Source: CAVURS01 sp963795385
Lineage (GTDB): Bacteria > Actinomycetota > Actinomycetes > Actinomycetales > CAVURS01
Direction: 5' to 3'
DNA: 64,000 bases
NCBI GenBank assembly: GCA_963795385.1
Contig: CAWCHK010000002.1
Coordinates: 1 to 64,000 of the forward strand
Made by a program: the position numbers and the translations under genes. The notes below the pieces were generated by a model. It was not told the DNA's origin and ran no database searches. It saw only the letters and a list, made by a program, of their open reading frames with translations. Positions 30,437 through 38,997 of the stretch are shown one piece after another. Each line of letters begins with the position of its first letter. The first letter of the stretch is position 1.

Positions 30437-31486
30437 GTGAGAGCACGCCTGGCCGACATCGCCACCCAGGCCGGAGTCAGCGAGGCCACCGTCAGCCGGG
30501 TGCTCAACGACAAGCCCGGGGTCGCCGCCGAGACCCGCGACGCCGTGCTGACCGCTCTCGACGTGCTCGGCTACGAACGGCCCTCCCGGCTGCGCCGCCG
30601 CAGCGCCGGTCTGATCGGCCTGGTCGTCCCCGAGCTCGTCAACCCGATCTTCCCGGCGTTCGCCCAGGTCATCGACACCGCGCTGGCCTCGCACGGCTAC
30701 ACCCCGGTCCTGTGCACCCAGACCCCCGGAGGCGTCCACGAGGAGGACTTCGTCCAGATGCTCTGCGAGCACGGCGTCTCGGGGATCATCTTCATCTCGG
30801 GCGAGCACGCCGACACGTTGGCCGACCACACGTCCTACCGGGCGCTGGTCGAGCGGCGGCTGCCGATCGTCCTGGTCAACGGGTACGCCGCGGACATCGA
30901 CGCGCCGTACATCTCGACCGACGACGCCGCCGCCGCCGAGCTGGCCGTCCAGCACCTGCGCGCGCTCGGTCATCGCCGGATCGGTCTCGCGGTCGGCCCG
31001 GAGCGGTTCGTGCCGGCCGTGCGCAAGATCGCCGGCTTCCGGCGGGCCATGGCCGGCGCCGCGACGCCCGACGAGCTGGCGTCCTGGATCGAGCAGTCGA
31101 TCTTCTCGGTCGAGGGCGGCCAGGCCGCCGCTCTGCGGCTCGTCGAGCGGGGGTGCACGGCCATCGTCTGCGGCTCGGACCTGATGGCGCTCGGCGCGAT
31201 CCGCGGCGTCCGCTCGCTCGGCCTGCAGGTCCCCGACGACGTGTCGGTCGTGGGCTACGACGACTCGGCGTTCGTGGCGTTCACCGACCCGCCGCTGACG
31301 ACCGTGCACCAGTCGGTGCAGGCGATGGCCGAGGCCGCCGTACAGTCCCTGATCGACGAGATCGCGGGCCAGCCCGCGCCGCGCGCGGAGTACGTCTTCC
31401 GCCCCGAGCTGGTCGTCCGGGGCTCCACGGCCCGCGCCCGGCCGGTCGGGGTTCAGCGCTGGGAGCGCTCGGCCACCAACAGCTGA
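30437..31486 (+). CDS. LacI-family transcriptional regulator
   Basis: 349 aa, GTG start. The N-terminal helix-turn-helix is RLADIATQAGVSEATVSRVL, followed by the hinge helix. The periplasmic-binding-like sensor domain starts at SAGLIGLVVPELVNPIFPAF, with the ligand-pocket strands STDDAAAAELAVQHLRALGH and DVSVVGYDDSAFVAFTDPPL. Actinobacterial LacI proteins usually repress sugar uptake or utilisation genes. It is convergent with otsB (34-base overlap), so a link to trehalose metabolism is possible but not shown. Confidence 0.93.
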   Translation: MRARLADIATQAGVSEATVSRVLNDKPGVAAETRDAVLTALDVLGYERPSRLRRRSAGLIGLVVPELVNPIFPAFAQVIDTALASHGYTPVLCTQTPGGVHEEDFVQMLCEHGVSGIIFISGEHADTLADHTSYRALVERRLPIVLVNGYAADIDAPYISTDDAAAAELAVQHLRALGHRRIGLAVGPERFVPAVRKIAGFRRAMAGAATPDELASWIEQSIFSVEGGQAAALRLVERGCTAIVCGSDLMALGAIRGVRSLGLQVPDDVSVVGYDDSAFVAFTDPPLTTVHQSVQAMAEAAVQSLIDEIAGQPAPRAEYVFRPELVVRGSTARARPVGVQRWERSATNS

Positions 31487-32247
31487 ACCAGCTCCAGCAC
31501 GTCGTTCGGCCCGTCCAGCCGGTACGCCGCGCGCGTGTCGCCCGGGCCGACCTTGACCGTGACATCGCCGGCCGTCAGCACCTCGAACGCCGACTCGTCC
31601 GTGACGTCGTCGCCCGCATAGAACGCGCCGTCCGCTCGGGTAGCCGCTCGAAGCTGTTGCAGCACCGCGCCTTTCGACGTCTCGGTCACGGCGATCTCGA
31701 CCACGGACTTGCCGAGCGTGACGTGCGCGCCGGGCCACGAGCCGGGCCCGGCGACCGCCGCATCGGTCGCCCGCTGCGCCGCCTCCGGCGCGGCCAACCT
31801 CGTGTGCAGGACGGCGCCGGACGGCTTGACCTCCACCTCGAGCCCCGAGACGCCGCCCGCGATCTCCTCGAGCCCGGCGACGACGCGGGTCAGCAGCTCC
31901 GGGTCACCAGGCGTCGACGGCCCGGGCAGCCCCGACGCCAAGGGGTCGCGCAGCGAGGGCCGCAGCCAGGCCTCGGCACCGTGGCTGCCGACCAGGGAGA
32001 GGTCGTCCTCGTCGCTCACCCCGCTCACGCCGCGCAGGCTGTCCAGGGCCCGGCCGGACACGAGTGCGACCTCGATTCCTGCGCACCGGGCCAGCCGGCG
32101 GACGGCCGCCATGGCGCCAGGCACGGGCCGGGCGTCGTCGCGCCGGTCGACGATCGGCGCGAGCACGCCGTCGAAGTCCAGCCCGACCAGGACCCGGCGC
32201 CGGCCCATCAGCGTGCGGACCGCCGCGGCCAGGTCCGGCGGGATCAT
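31453..32247 (-). CDS. otsB: Trehalose-6-phosphate phosphatase
   Basis: 264 aa from MIPPDLAAAVRTLMG. HAD-superfamily motifs: LVGLDFDGVLAPIV (nucleophile Asp), ALVSGRAL, Lys in GKSVVEIAV, and YAGDDVTDESAFE (Mg-binding Asp pair). It removes phosphate from trehalose-6-phosphate to give trehalose, an osmolyte and reserve sugar. The ATG overlaps the otsA stop (ATGA), so synthase and phosphatase are made together. Confidence 0.94.
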   Translation of the reverse strand: MIPPDLAAAVRTLMGRRRVLVGLDFDGVLAPIVDRRDDARPVPGAMAAVRRLARCAGIEVALVSGRALDSLRGVSGVSDEDDLSLVGSHGAEAWLRPSLRDPLASGLPGPSTPGDPELLTRVVAGLEEIAGGVSGLEVEVKPSGAVLHTRLAAPEAAQRATDAAVAGPGSWPGAHVTLGKSVVEIAVTETSKGAVLQQLRAATRADGAFYAGDDVTDESAFEVLTAGDVTVKVGPGDTRAAYRLDGPNDVLELVQLLVAERSQR

Positions 32248-33689
32248 CCGTCGAGGGCTTCGAGGTAGTCGCGGGCCCAGCGCTGCACGTCGTGCCGGAA
32301 GACCTGCCGCCGCATCGCCCGCATCCGCCGGCGGGCGTCGCGCGGGTCGACCCGCATCGCGGCCAGGATGGCGGCCTTCAGCCCGGCGATGTCGTGCGGG
32401 TTGCACTGGAAGGCCTGCCGGAGGTCGCCGGCCGCACCGGTGAACTCGCTCAGGACCAGCGCCCCGCCCTCGTCGTAGCGGCAGGCGACGTACTCCTTGG
32501 CGACCAGGTTCATGCCGTCGCGCAGTGGCGTCACGAGCAGGACGTCGGCGGCGAGGTAGAGCGCCGCCATCTCCTCCTTGGGGTAGCTGTGGTGCAGGTA
32601 GTGCACGGCGGGTGCGCCGATCCGGCCGCGCTCGCCGTTGATCCGCCCGACCGTCACCTCGACCTGGTCGCGCAGCTCGCGGTACGCGTCGACCCGCTCG
32701 CGGCTCGGCGTGGCCACCTGCACCAGCACCGTCTCGGGCGGGCTCACCGCCCCGTCGTCGAGCAGCTCCTGGAACGCCTTGAGCCGGTGCCGGATCCCCT
32801 TGGTGTAGTCCAGCCGGTCGATGCCGAGCAGCAGCCGCTCCGGCTTGCCGAGGTCCTCGCGGATCTGCCGCGCCCGGTCGACGACCTCGGGCGTGCGGGC
32901 CAGCGCCTCCAGGCCGGTGGCGTCGACCGAGATGGGGAAGGCCGCCGCGCGGACGTGCCGCTTGTGTCCGTCGGCGCCGGACGGCAGCGTGACGTGGTCG
33001 CCCTTGACGTGCAGGTCGAGCAGCCGGCGTACGACGCGCAGGAAGTTCTGCGCGTCTGATGGCCGCTGGAAGCCGAGCAGGTCGGCGCCGAGCAGTCCCT
33101 CGACCAGCTCGCGTCGCCACGGGATCTGGGCGAAGAGCTCGACGGGCGGGAACGGGATGTGGTTGAACCAGCCGATCCGCAGGTCCGGGCGCAGGGTGCG
33201 CAGCATGGCCGGGACGAGCTGGAGCTGGTAGTCGTGCACCCAGACCGTTGCCCCCTGCGCCGCGACGCCGGCCGCCATCTCGGCGAACCGGTGGTTGACC
33301 CGGCGGTAGCCGTCGTACCAGCGGCGGCGGAAGCGGGCCGGCACGATGACGTCGTGGTAGATCGGCCACAGGGTGTCGTTGCTGAACCCCTCGTAGTGGT
33401 CCTCGACCTCGCTCTCCGACAGGGCGATCGGCACCAGCCACATGTCGTCGGCCTCGAACGGCTCCGGCGCAGTGCCGCCCGGCTCGCCGGTCCAGCCGAT
33501 CCAGGCGCCCTCGCGGCCCTTCATGACCGGCTCCATCGCGGTCACGAGACCGCCGGGGCTCGGGCGCCACTCGACCTGCCCGTCCGGTCCGGTCACCTTG
33601 TCCACGGGGAGGCGGTTGGCGACGACGACCAGGTCGTGGGTGTGGCCGGAGCCCGCTGCCGGGCCCTTCGGCGTACTGGTGGAAGCGAT
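32244..33689 (-). CDS. otsA: Trehalose-6-phosphate synthase, unusual start
   Basis: Glycosyltransferase family 20. VVVANRLPV, GGLVTAMEPVMKGREGAWIG, WVHDYQLQLVPAML, RIGWFNHIPFPPVELF, GIDRLDYTKGIRHRLKAFQE and VTPLRDGMNLVAKEYVACRY cover the whole catalytic domain. It joins UDP- or GDP-glucose to glucose-6-phosphate. The first usable GTG (33605, VDKVTGPDG) would remove the essential VVVANRLP strand. The open frame reaches 33692, where the only start-like codon is ATC at 33689 (ATC-GCT-TCC). So either ATC or another non-standard codon is used, or a base is wrong there. Confidence 0.92.
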   Translation of the reverse strand: MASTSTPKGPAAGSGHTHDLVVVANRLPVDKVTGPDGQVEWRPSPGGLVTAMEPVMKGREGAWIGWTGEPGGTAPEPFEADDMWLVPIALSESEVEDHYEGFSNDTLWPIYHDVIVPARFRRRWYDGYRRVNHRFAEMAAGVAAQGATVWVHDYQLQLVPAMLRTLRPDLRIGWFNHIPFPPVELFAQIPWRRELVEGLLGADLLGFQRPSDAQNFLRVVRRLLDLHVKGDHVTLPSGADGHKRHVRAAAFPISVDATGLEALARTPEVVDRARQIREDLGKPERLLLGIDRLDYTKGIRHRLKAFQELLDDGAVSPPETVLVQVATPSRERVDAYRELRDQVEVTVGRINGERGRIGAPAVHYLHHSYPKEEMAALYLAADVLLVTPLRDGMNLVAKEYVACRYDEGGALVLSEFTGAAGDLRQAFQCNPHDIAGLKAAILAAMRVDPRDARRRMRAMRRQVFRHDVQRWARDYLEALDG

Positions 33690-33822
33690 GGTCCGAGCCT
33701 ATCCGGGATGGCCCGACCCCTCCCGCTGAGCCGCCGACGGCACTACGGTCGAAGCCTGTCGAACCACGGCCGGGCCACGGGCGGACCAACCGCCCACGAC
33801 CGGCCGGGAAGGCGAGGCCGGA

Positions 33823-34251
33823 GTGCTGATCTCGGACGTGATCCGTAGCAAGGGGGACCTCGTGGTGACCGTCGCCCCCGACCAGACCGTCAAGGCCCTC
33901 ATCGACCTGCTGGACCAGCACGGCATCGGCGCGCTCGTCGTCTCCACCGACGGCAAGACCATCGGCGGGATCGTCAGCGAGCGCGACGTCGTACGCCGCC
34001 TGCACCGCGACGGCGCCGCGGTCCTGGAGCAGCACGTCGCCGACATCATGACCGCCGACGTCAAGACCTGTGCTCCCGAGGACAACATCGAGCACACCGC
34101 CAAGGTCATGACCGACATGCGGGTCCGGCACCTGCCGGTCGTCTCCGGTGACGAGCTCGTGGCGATCATCAGCATCGGCGACGTCGTCAAGCACCGGATC
34201 GACGAGCTGCAGGTCGAGCGGGACCAGCTGGTCGACTACATCCACCGCTGA
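33823..34251 (+). CDS. CBS-domain protein
   Basis: 142 aa, GTG start. Two CBS motifs in tandem: VTVAPDQTVKALIDLLDQHG with GGIVSERDVVR, and IMTADVKTCAPEDNIEHTAK with ISIGDVVKHRI. CBS pairs bind adenosine nucleotides and sense energy state. A free-standing pair like this is often a stress or dormancy sensor in actinobacteria; no partner domain is present. Confidence 0.9.
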   Translation: MLISDVIRSKGDLVVTVAPDQTVKALIDLLDQHGIGALVVSTDGKTIGGIVSERDVVRRLHRDGAAVLEQHVADIMTADVKTCAPEDNIEHTAKVMTDMRVRHLPVVSGDELVAIISIGDVVKHRIDELQVERDQLVDYIHR

Positions 34252-34285
34252 GCCACATCCGGCGCTGAGCCACATCCGGCGCTGA
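34247..34285. repeat. Short tandem duplication
   Basis: GCTGAGCCACATCCGGC occurs twice head to tail (34247-34263 and 34264-34280), followed by a partial third GCTGA. The first copy contains the stop codon of the CBS gene, so the event looks like replication slippage at a gene end. It lies between two genes transcribed in the same direction. Confidence 0.85.
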
Positions 34286-34315
34286 AAGCCGGGTCCGCGA
34301 CGTACCCTCGGGGCT

Positions 34316-36061
34316 ATGACCTGGGGGGACGTGACCGACACGCCGTCGCACGGCTCCGCCGCGGCGGCCGCGACCGCGCCGGTCGACCAGCCCACCCTGC
34401 GCCACGAGCAGTCCCCGGAGAGCTCGCTCGGCGTCTCGCTGGGGGTCTACCGGCTGGTCCAGCGGCTGGGCGAGGGCGGCATGGGCGTCGTCCACCTGGG
34501 GCTCGACCCGCACGGTCGGGCCGTCGCGATCAAGGTCCTGCGGGCGCACATCGCCTACGACCCCGACGCGCGGGCCCGGCTGAACCGCGAGGTCGCCACG
34601 CTGACCCGGGTGCGGCACCGGCTGGTCGCCGAGGTGCTGGACGCGGACGTCGACGGTGACCAGCCCTACGTCGTGACCCGCTACGTGCCCGGGCTGACGC
34701 TGGACGCCGAGGTCCGCGAGCGCGGTGCGATGCCGCCGGGACACCTGGTGCAGCTGGGCCGCGGGCTGTCGTCGGCGCTCGAGGCGATCCACGCCGCCGG
34801 CGTCGTGCACCGCGACCTCAAGCCGGGCAACGTGCTGATCCTGGACGGCGACCCGGTGGTCATCGACTTCGGGATCGCGCACGTCGCCGACGACGTCCGG
34901 CTGACCATGACCGGTCTCGTGATGGGTACGCCGGGCTACCTCTCGCCGGAGGTGGTCAACGGGTCGGCGGTCACCGAGGCCACCGACTGGTGGGGCTGGG
35001 CCGCGACCCTGGCCTTCGCTGCGAGCGGGCGGGCGCCGTTCGGGCGCGGGCCGACGGACGTGGTGATCGACCGGGTACGCCGCGGGGAGGCCGACCTGTC
35101 CGGCGTCGACGAGCGGCTGCGGCCTCTGCTGCTGGCGGCCCTGTCGCCGGACCCCTCCCTGCGCCCGGGCGCCCCCGAGGTGCTCGCGGCGCTGGAGCGG
35201 TTCGCGCTCGGCGGCGAGGCAACGGTCGCCGACCCGACCAGCCGGCTGGCCACGCCGCCGACCCGGCCGTACGCCGCACCCGTTCCCGTGCCGGGCTCGA
35301 TCGCTGGAACGGTTGCCCCGCAACCGTATTCGCCACCCGCGGTCCCACCTCCGCCAGTGGTCGCGCCCGTGCCGCCCTCGACTCCGGGGCCCGACCAGGC
35401 CCGTGCGGGCGACCCGCTGGAGGTCTTCCGGCCGCCCGCGGAGGGCTTCGAGCCTCCACCGGCTCGGCCGCGGCGTACCGGCACGTTGCTGGCGGTGCTC
35501 GCCGTCCTGGTCGGGGTGGGGTCGTGCTGGCCGGTCGTCACAGCGATCGTGCTGGCCGGGCTGGTGGTGCTGGCCCGGACGGCCGACCTGGCGCTCGCGA
35601 CGGCGACCCGGCGGCGGGACGAGCGCGGCCGGCGCGGGAGCGACCCGTTCCTCGCCGCCGTGAGCGCGCCGGTGCACCTGTTCCTGGGCGCGGTCGTCAG
35701 CGCGCCGGGGCTGGTGCTGCCGGCAGTGCTGGGGCTGAGCGCGGCGTTCTGCGCCGGGGCGGCGAGCGGGTCGGTCTCGATCTCGGCCAGCGGCGCCTCG
35801 CAGGTGGCCGCGTCGCAGGTCGCGGCCGCGGTCGGGGTCCTCGTCGCGGTGCTCGTGGCCTGGTGGGGTCCGGGCGGCGCCGCGGTCCGGCGCGGTTCGC
35901 GCGGGCTCGTCCGCGGCGTGGTCCGCGGTGAGGCGCTGACAGCGGTGGTGATCCTGGTCTGCCTGGCCGGTGGCGCGGCCGCCGCCTACCTGGCCTACAC
36001 CCGCGGTCACCCCATGTTCTGGCCGCTGCACCACCTGCCGCTCGGCATCACCGTCCCCTGA
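34316..36061 (+). CDS. Membrane Ser/Thr protein kinase (PknB type without PASTA)
   Basis: 581 aa. Residues about 40-295 form the kinase: RLGEGGMGVVHLG (P-loop), VAIKVL (Lys), HRDLKPGN (catalytic loop), DFGIAHV (Mg), GTPGYLSPEVV (activation segment). A Pro/Val-rich linker (about 300-390) follows. Residues 400-575 contain five or six hydrophobic helices, including GTLLAVLAVLVGVGSCWPVV and ALTAVVILVCLAGGAAAAYL. Instead of the single helix and external PASTA repeats of PknB, it ends in a membrane bundle. Its substrates are unknown. Confidence 0.92.
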   Translation: MTWGDVTDTPSHGSAAAAATAPVDQPTLRHEQSPESSLGVSLGVYRLVQRLGEGGMGVVHLGLDPHGRAVAIKVLRAHIAYDPDARARLNREVATLTRVRHRLVAEVLDADVDGDQPYVVTRYVPGLTLDAEVRERGAMPPGHLVQLGRGLSSALEAIHAAGVVHRDLKPGNVLILDGDPVVIDFGIAHVADDVRLTMTGLVMGTPGYLSPEVVNGSAVTEATDWWGWAATLAFAASGRAPFGRGPTDVVIDRVRRGEADLSGVDERLRPLLLAALSPDPSLRPGAPEVLAALERFALGGEATVADPTSRLATPPTRPYAAPVPVPGSIAGTVAPQPYSPPAVPPPPVVAPVPPSTPGPDQARAGDPLEVFRPPAEGFEPPPARPRRTGTLLAVLAVLVGVGSCWPVVTAIVLAGLVVLARTADLALATATRRRDERGRRGSDPFLAAVSAPVHLFLGAVVSAPGLVLPAVLGLSAAFCAGAASGSVSISASGASQVAASQVAAAVGVLVAVLVAWWGPGGAAVRRGSRGLVRGVVRGEALTAVVILVCLAGGAAAAYLAYTRGHPMFWPLHHLPLGITVP

Positions 36062-36120
36062 CGGCACGACAGGTGTCGTACGCGGTCGCCGTGAGCCCGG
36101 TCGCCGGCGGGGTCTGGTCG

Positions 36121-36582
36121 TCAGGTGATGCAGAACTCGTTGCCCTCGGGGTCCTGCAGCACCACGGCGTAGTGGTCCAGCCCCTCGGTCTGCAGCCGCT
36201 CGAACACGGTCGCGCCGAGGGCCACGACGCGCTCGACCTCGGCGTCGACGGCGGGGATCCGCTCCTCCAGCGGCTTGGCCCGGCCACCGCTGACGAAGAG
36301 GTCGAGGTGGATCCGGTTCTTGACCGTCTTGCCCTCCGGGACCGGCTGGAACCAGATCCGCGGCCCGGCACCCTCCGGGTCGACGATCACGTCGTACCCG
36401 CCGCCGTCGTCGTCGAACTCGGCCAGCTCCTCCTCGGACATGCCGCGAGCCCGCCAGTAGTCGGCCCAGGTGGCCGAGCCGTCCGGTGGCTGCTGGACCT
36501 CGTAGTGCAGGGCCCGGACCCAGAAGGCCGAGAGCAGCCCGGGGTCCGCGCAGTCGATGACGAGTCCGATGGAGGTGGCCAT
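36121..36582 (-). CDS. VOC/glyoxalase-like domain protein
   Basis: 153 aa from MATSIGLVIDCADPGLLSAF. The two half-folds are visible as VIDCADPGLLSAFWVRAL and HLDLFVSGGRAKPLEERI, then VVLQDPEGNEFCIT at the C-terminus. Metal ligands cannot be assigned with certainty. VOC proteins include antibiotic-binding and isomerase members; no specific activity is evident. Confidence 0.88.
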   Translation of the reverse strand: MATSIGLVIDCADPGLLSAFWVRALHYEVQQPPDGSATWADYWRARGMSEEELAEFDDDGGGYDVIVDPEGAGPRIWFQPVPEGKTVKNRIHLDLFVSGGRAKPLEERIPAVDAEVERVVALGATVFERLQTEGLDHYAVVLQDPEGNEFCIT

Positions 36583-36737
36583 CCGCCCATCGTGTCGCCT
36601 CGCCGTGACATCCGCTGCCCGGCGGCTCCGGCTCCCGCTCCGGCTTCGGTGAAGGGCTGGGGCGGATCCACCGGCGGATATGCTCGGGGCCCTGCTCGGG
36701 GCGTCCCAGGTCCGATCCGACGGATTCCCCGGCGCAC

Positions 36738-36811
36738 GCCGCCTTAGCTCAGTTGGCCAGAGCGTCGCTCTTGTAAAGCGAGGGTCGTCGGTTCGACTCC
36801 GACAGGCGGCT
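36738..36811 (+). tRNA. tRNA-Thr (anticodon TGT)
   Basis: Cloverleaf by eye: acceptor GCCGCCT pairs with AGGCGGC; D arm GCTC-AGTTGGCCA-GAGC; anticodon stem TCGCT/AGCGA with loop CTTGTAA (anticodon TGT); T arm GTCGG-TTCGACT-CCGAC. The discriminator is T and CCA is not encoded, as usual in actinobacteria. Confidence 0.95.
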
Positions 36812-36856
36812 CCCTCCCCGCTCCTGCCGGCTTCCGGGGTCCGGACCGACCCCCAG

Positions 36857-36878
36857 GCGGGGTCACTGGGGACCCCGC
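36857..36878 (+). terminator. Hairpin downstream of tRNA-Thr
   Basis: 8-bp perfect stem GCGGGGTC / GACCCCGC with loop ACTGGG, 45 bases after the tRNA. No T-run follows, which is common for actinobacterial hairpin terminators. The rest of 36,812-36,923 shows nothing else. Confidence 0.45.
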
Positions 36879-36923
36879 AACCCGACCTTCCGCGAGACGC
36901 CAGTGGGCAGCGGGGCGATCGGG

Positions 36924-37436
36924 TCAGCGGGGGGTGAGGGCGAGCTTCAGGCCGACGTGGGAGTCGACGAAGCCGAGTCGCTCGTAGAACCGGTGCGCGT
37001 CCGTGCGAGACCGGTCCGATGTCAGCTGGACCAGGCTGCACCCGCGGCGACGGGACTCCTCGATCGCCCAGATCATCATCGCGGCGCCGAGCCCGCTGCC
37101 CCGCTGGTCCGCCCGCACCCGCACGGCCTCGATCTGCGCTCGCCAGGCGCCGCGCCGGGCCAGTCCGGGCAGGAAGCCCAGCTGGAACGTGCCCACGATC
37201 TCCGACGACTCGTCCACCGCGACCATCAACAGCTGCCCCGCGTCGGCCTCGATGGCCCGGAACGCGTGAAGGTACGCCGCGCGGGCCTCCTCGCCGGCGG
37301 CCCCGTCGGCGATCCCGTCCCGGGACGCGCCGAGCTGGTCGGCCGCCAGCAGATCGATGACCGCAGGCAGATCGCCCACGGTCGCCGGGCGCAGCGTCGC
37401 GGCCCGGCCCCGGTAGGTCAACAGGGTCTCCGTCAT
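36924..37436 (-). CDS. GNAT-family N-acetyltransferase
   Basis: 170 aa. TLRPATVGDLPAVIDLLAAD is the N-terminal GNAT strand-helix, VRADQRGSGLGAAMMIWAIE the acetyl-CoA pyrophosphate loop (Q/R-x-x-G-x-G/A), and RFYERLGFVDSHVGLK the C-terminal motif. Resembles the small-molecule acetyltransferase group; the acceptor is unknown. Confidence 0.93.
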   Translation of the reverse strand: MTETLLTYRGRAATLRPATVGDLPAVIDLLAADQLGASRDGIADGAAGEEARAAYLHAFRAIEADAGQLLMVAVDESSEIVGTFQLGFLPGLARRGAWRAQIEAVRVRADQRGSGLGAAMMIWAIEESRRRGCSLVQLTSDRSRTDAHRFYERLGFVDSHVGLKLALTPR

Positions 37437-37469
37437 GCACCCAGTCTCGCGCCGGGTCCGGCGCGGGGC

Positions 37470-37841
37470 TCAGCCGGTGATCGGTGACGCCCATCTGGGC
37501 CGGCGGACCAGGCAGAACGGGTGGCCCGCCGGGTCGGCGTACACGTCCTCGCCGGGCAGCGCCGTCGCGCCGATCTCGAGAACGCGAGCGCGCGCCGCGG
37601 CGGGGTCCTCGACCATGACGTCGAAGTGGAACTGTTGCGGGCGCTCGGGATCGGGCCACTGCGGCGGCTGGTGGTCCGGCGCCAGCTGGAACGCGACGCC
37701 CGACGTCGTGTCGTCCTCGGCGATCACCACCCAGTCATCGCTGCGGTAGGTGATGGGCAGGCCCAACAGCTCGCTGTAGAACCCGGCCAGGGCCAACGGG
37801 TCAGGGCAGTCGATGACCACGTGGTGCAGGCGTCCGATCAT
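37470..37841 (-). CDS. VOC/glyoxalase-like domain protein
   Basis: 123 aa. HHVVIDCPDPLALAGFYSEL opens the first beta-alpha-beta half; FHFDVMVEDPAAARARVLEI the second; YADPAGHPFCLVRRP ends it. Similar in size and fold to the protein at 36121 but from a different subgroup. It lies 33 bases downstream of the acetyltransferase on the same strand. Confidence 0.9.
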   Translation of the reverse strand: MIGRLHHVVIDCPDPLALAGFYSELLGLPITYRSDDWVVIAEDDTTSGVAFQLAPDHQPPQWPDPERPQQFHFDVMVEDPAAARARVLEIGATALPGEDVYADPAGHPFCLVRRPRWASPITG

Positions 37842-37932
37842 CCGTCGATCCTGACCGCGCCCCGACCGCGCGGCAACCGCCGGTGGTCGGCGACCGTGAA
37901 GGGTTGACCACGGTGGGTGGCAGGATCGGCGG

Positions 37933-38355
37933 ATGGCTGACTCCGACCACCGGACCGTGACGCTCGAGCGGCTCGACGAGGGCGTCTATCTCGCGCGCAA
38001 CGCCAGGGGCCTCGAGCTGCGCTTCGGCAGCAAGGCCGACGACGCGTTCACCCCGGTCGAGCTGCTCCTCGCGGCGATCGCGGGCTGCACCGCCGTGGAT
38101 GTGGACGTCGTGACCGGCCGGCGCTCACCCGCGGACGAGTTCACCGCTCGGATCGACGCGACCTACGTCCGGGACGACGACGGCAACCGGCTCAGCGACC
38201 TCGACCTGACCTTCCACGTCCGCTTCCCCGAGGGTGAGGCCGGCGACGCGGCGCGGTCGATCCTGCCGCGGGCCCTGAAGACCTCTCACGACCGCACCTG
38301 CACGGTGACCCGGACGGTCGAGCTCGGCACGCCGATCGCCACCCACGCGGACTGA
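37933..38355 (+). CDS. OsmC-family peroxiredoxin-like protein
   Basis: 140 aa. PVELLLAAIAGCTAVDVDVV carries the first reactive Cys and KTSHDRTCTVTRTVELG the second, the pair used by OsmC/Ohr proteins to reduce hydroperoxides. The Arg that activates the peroxidatic Cys in Ohr is not obvious, so activity may be weaker or different (YhfA-like subgroup). Confidence 0.9.
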   Translation: MADSDHRTVTLERLDEGVYLARNARGLELRFGSKADDAFTPVELLLAAIAGCTAVDVDVVTGRRSPADEFTARIDATYVRDDDGNRLSDLDLTFHVRFPEGEAGDAARSILPRALKTSHDRTCTVTRTVELGTPIATHAD

Positions 38356-38383
38356 CCGCCGGACGCGTGGGGGGTCAAAACCC

Positions 38384-38905
38384 TTACGCCGTACGGCGTT
38401 CGGCGACGCCGAGGATGTACGCGGCCTGCCCGGCGTGCTGCAGCCCGTCGCCGAGGACGCTGACCAGCCGCACCCCCAATGTGACCGGCGGATCCCAGGC
38501 GGTGTCGACGACCCGGTCGAGGTCCTGGTCGGTCAGCTCCCGCACGTAGTCGGCCGACTGCTGCTGCACGGCCTCGTGGTAGCCGAGCAGGAAGTCCGCG
38601 TCCAGCCGGACGGCCGCGACGTCGTCGCTGTCGTGACCGTAGCCCGTCGCCCCGCGCTCGAACGGCAGCCCCGACCGCTCGTGCCAACCGCCCGCGTGCC
38701 AGACCTGCTCGAGGCCGGCGGCGTCGGCGACGTGGTCGTCCTGGATCCGGGAGAGGTGCCAGACCAGCCAGGCGATCGTGTTGGCCCGCGGGTCGATCCG
38801 GTAGGTGAGCGCGGCGGCGTCGCCCTCGCCGGCGGCGTAGAGGACCCGGCGGACGATCCCGCTGATCCGCCCGTAGCCCTCCACCACCAGGTCCGCGCCA
38901 TTCAC
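38384..38905 (-). CDS. DinB/DUF664-like mycothiol-dependent enzyme
   Basis: 173 aa from GTG 38905 (VNGADLVVEGYGRISGIV), with GGGAG 5 bases upstream. Four-helix bundle with the metal-site His residues in AWLVWHLSRIQDDHV and LGDGLQHAGQAAYILG. LDRVVDTAWDPPVTLGVRLV is typical of the DUF664 group. In actinobacteria such proteins often use mycothiol. A 14-bp palindrome (38386-38399) lies across its last codons and may end transcription for both convergent genes. Confidence 0.85.
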   Translation of the reverse strand: MNGADLVVEGYGRISGIVRRVLYAAGEGDAAALTYRIDPRANTIAWLVWHLSRIQDDHVADAAGLEQVWHAGGWHERSGLPFERGATGYGHDSDDVAAVRLDADFLLGYHEAVQQQSADYVRELTDQDLDRVVDTAWDPPVTLGVRLVSVLGDGLQHAGQAAYILGVAERRTA

Positions 38906-38997
38906 GGTGACTCCCTTCGACCGGCACCGCAGGCCGGCCTGTGGACGGGCCGGTCGCCGCACCTCGACCCTAGGCGAGGCTCCTGGGGTCGGCCCGG

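Noticed and set aside
31453..34395. Open minus-strand frame of 980 codons that would look like a fused OtsB with a long N-terminal extension
   Set aside because: Only the last 264 codons (OtsB) are family-like; upstream the frame is a shadow of otsA, the CBS gene and intergenic sequence.
34187..36067. 626-codon frame antisense to the protein kinase
   Set aside because: Composition is Arg/Gln/Gly/His-rich shadow typical of GC-rich third positions; the kinase motifs lie on the other strand.
36738..36811. tRNA-Thr as an integration site of a mobile element
   Set aside because: No integrase, no repeated tRNA end and no accessory genes on either side.
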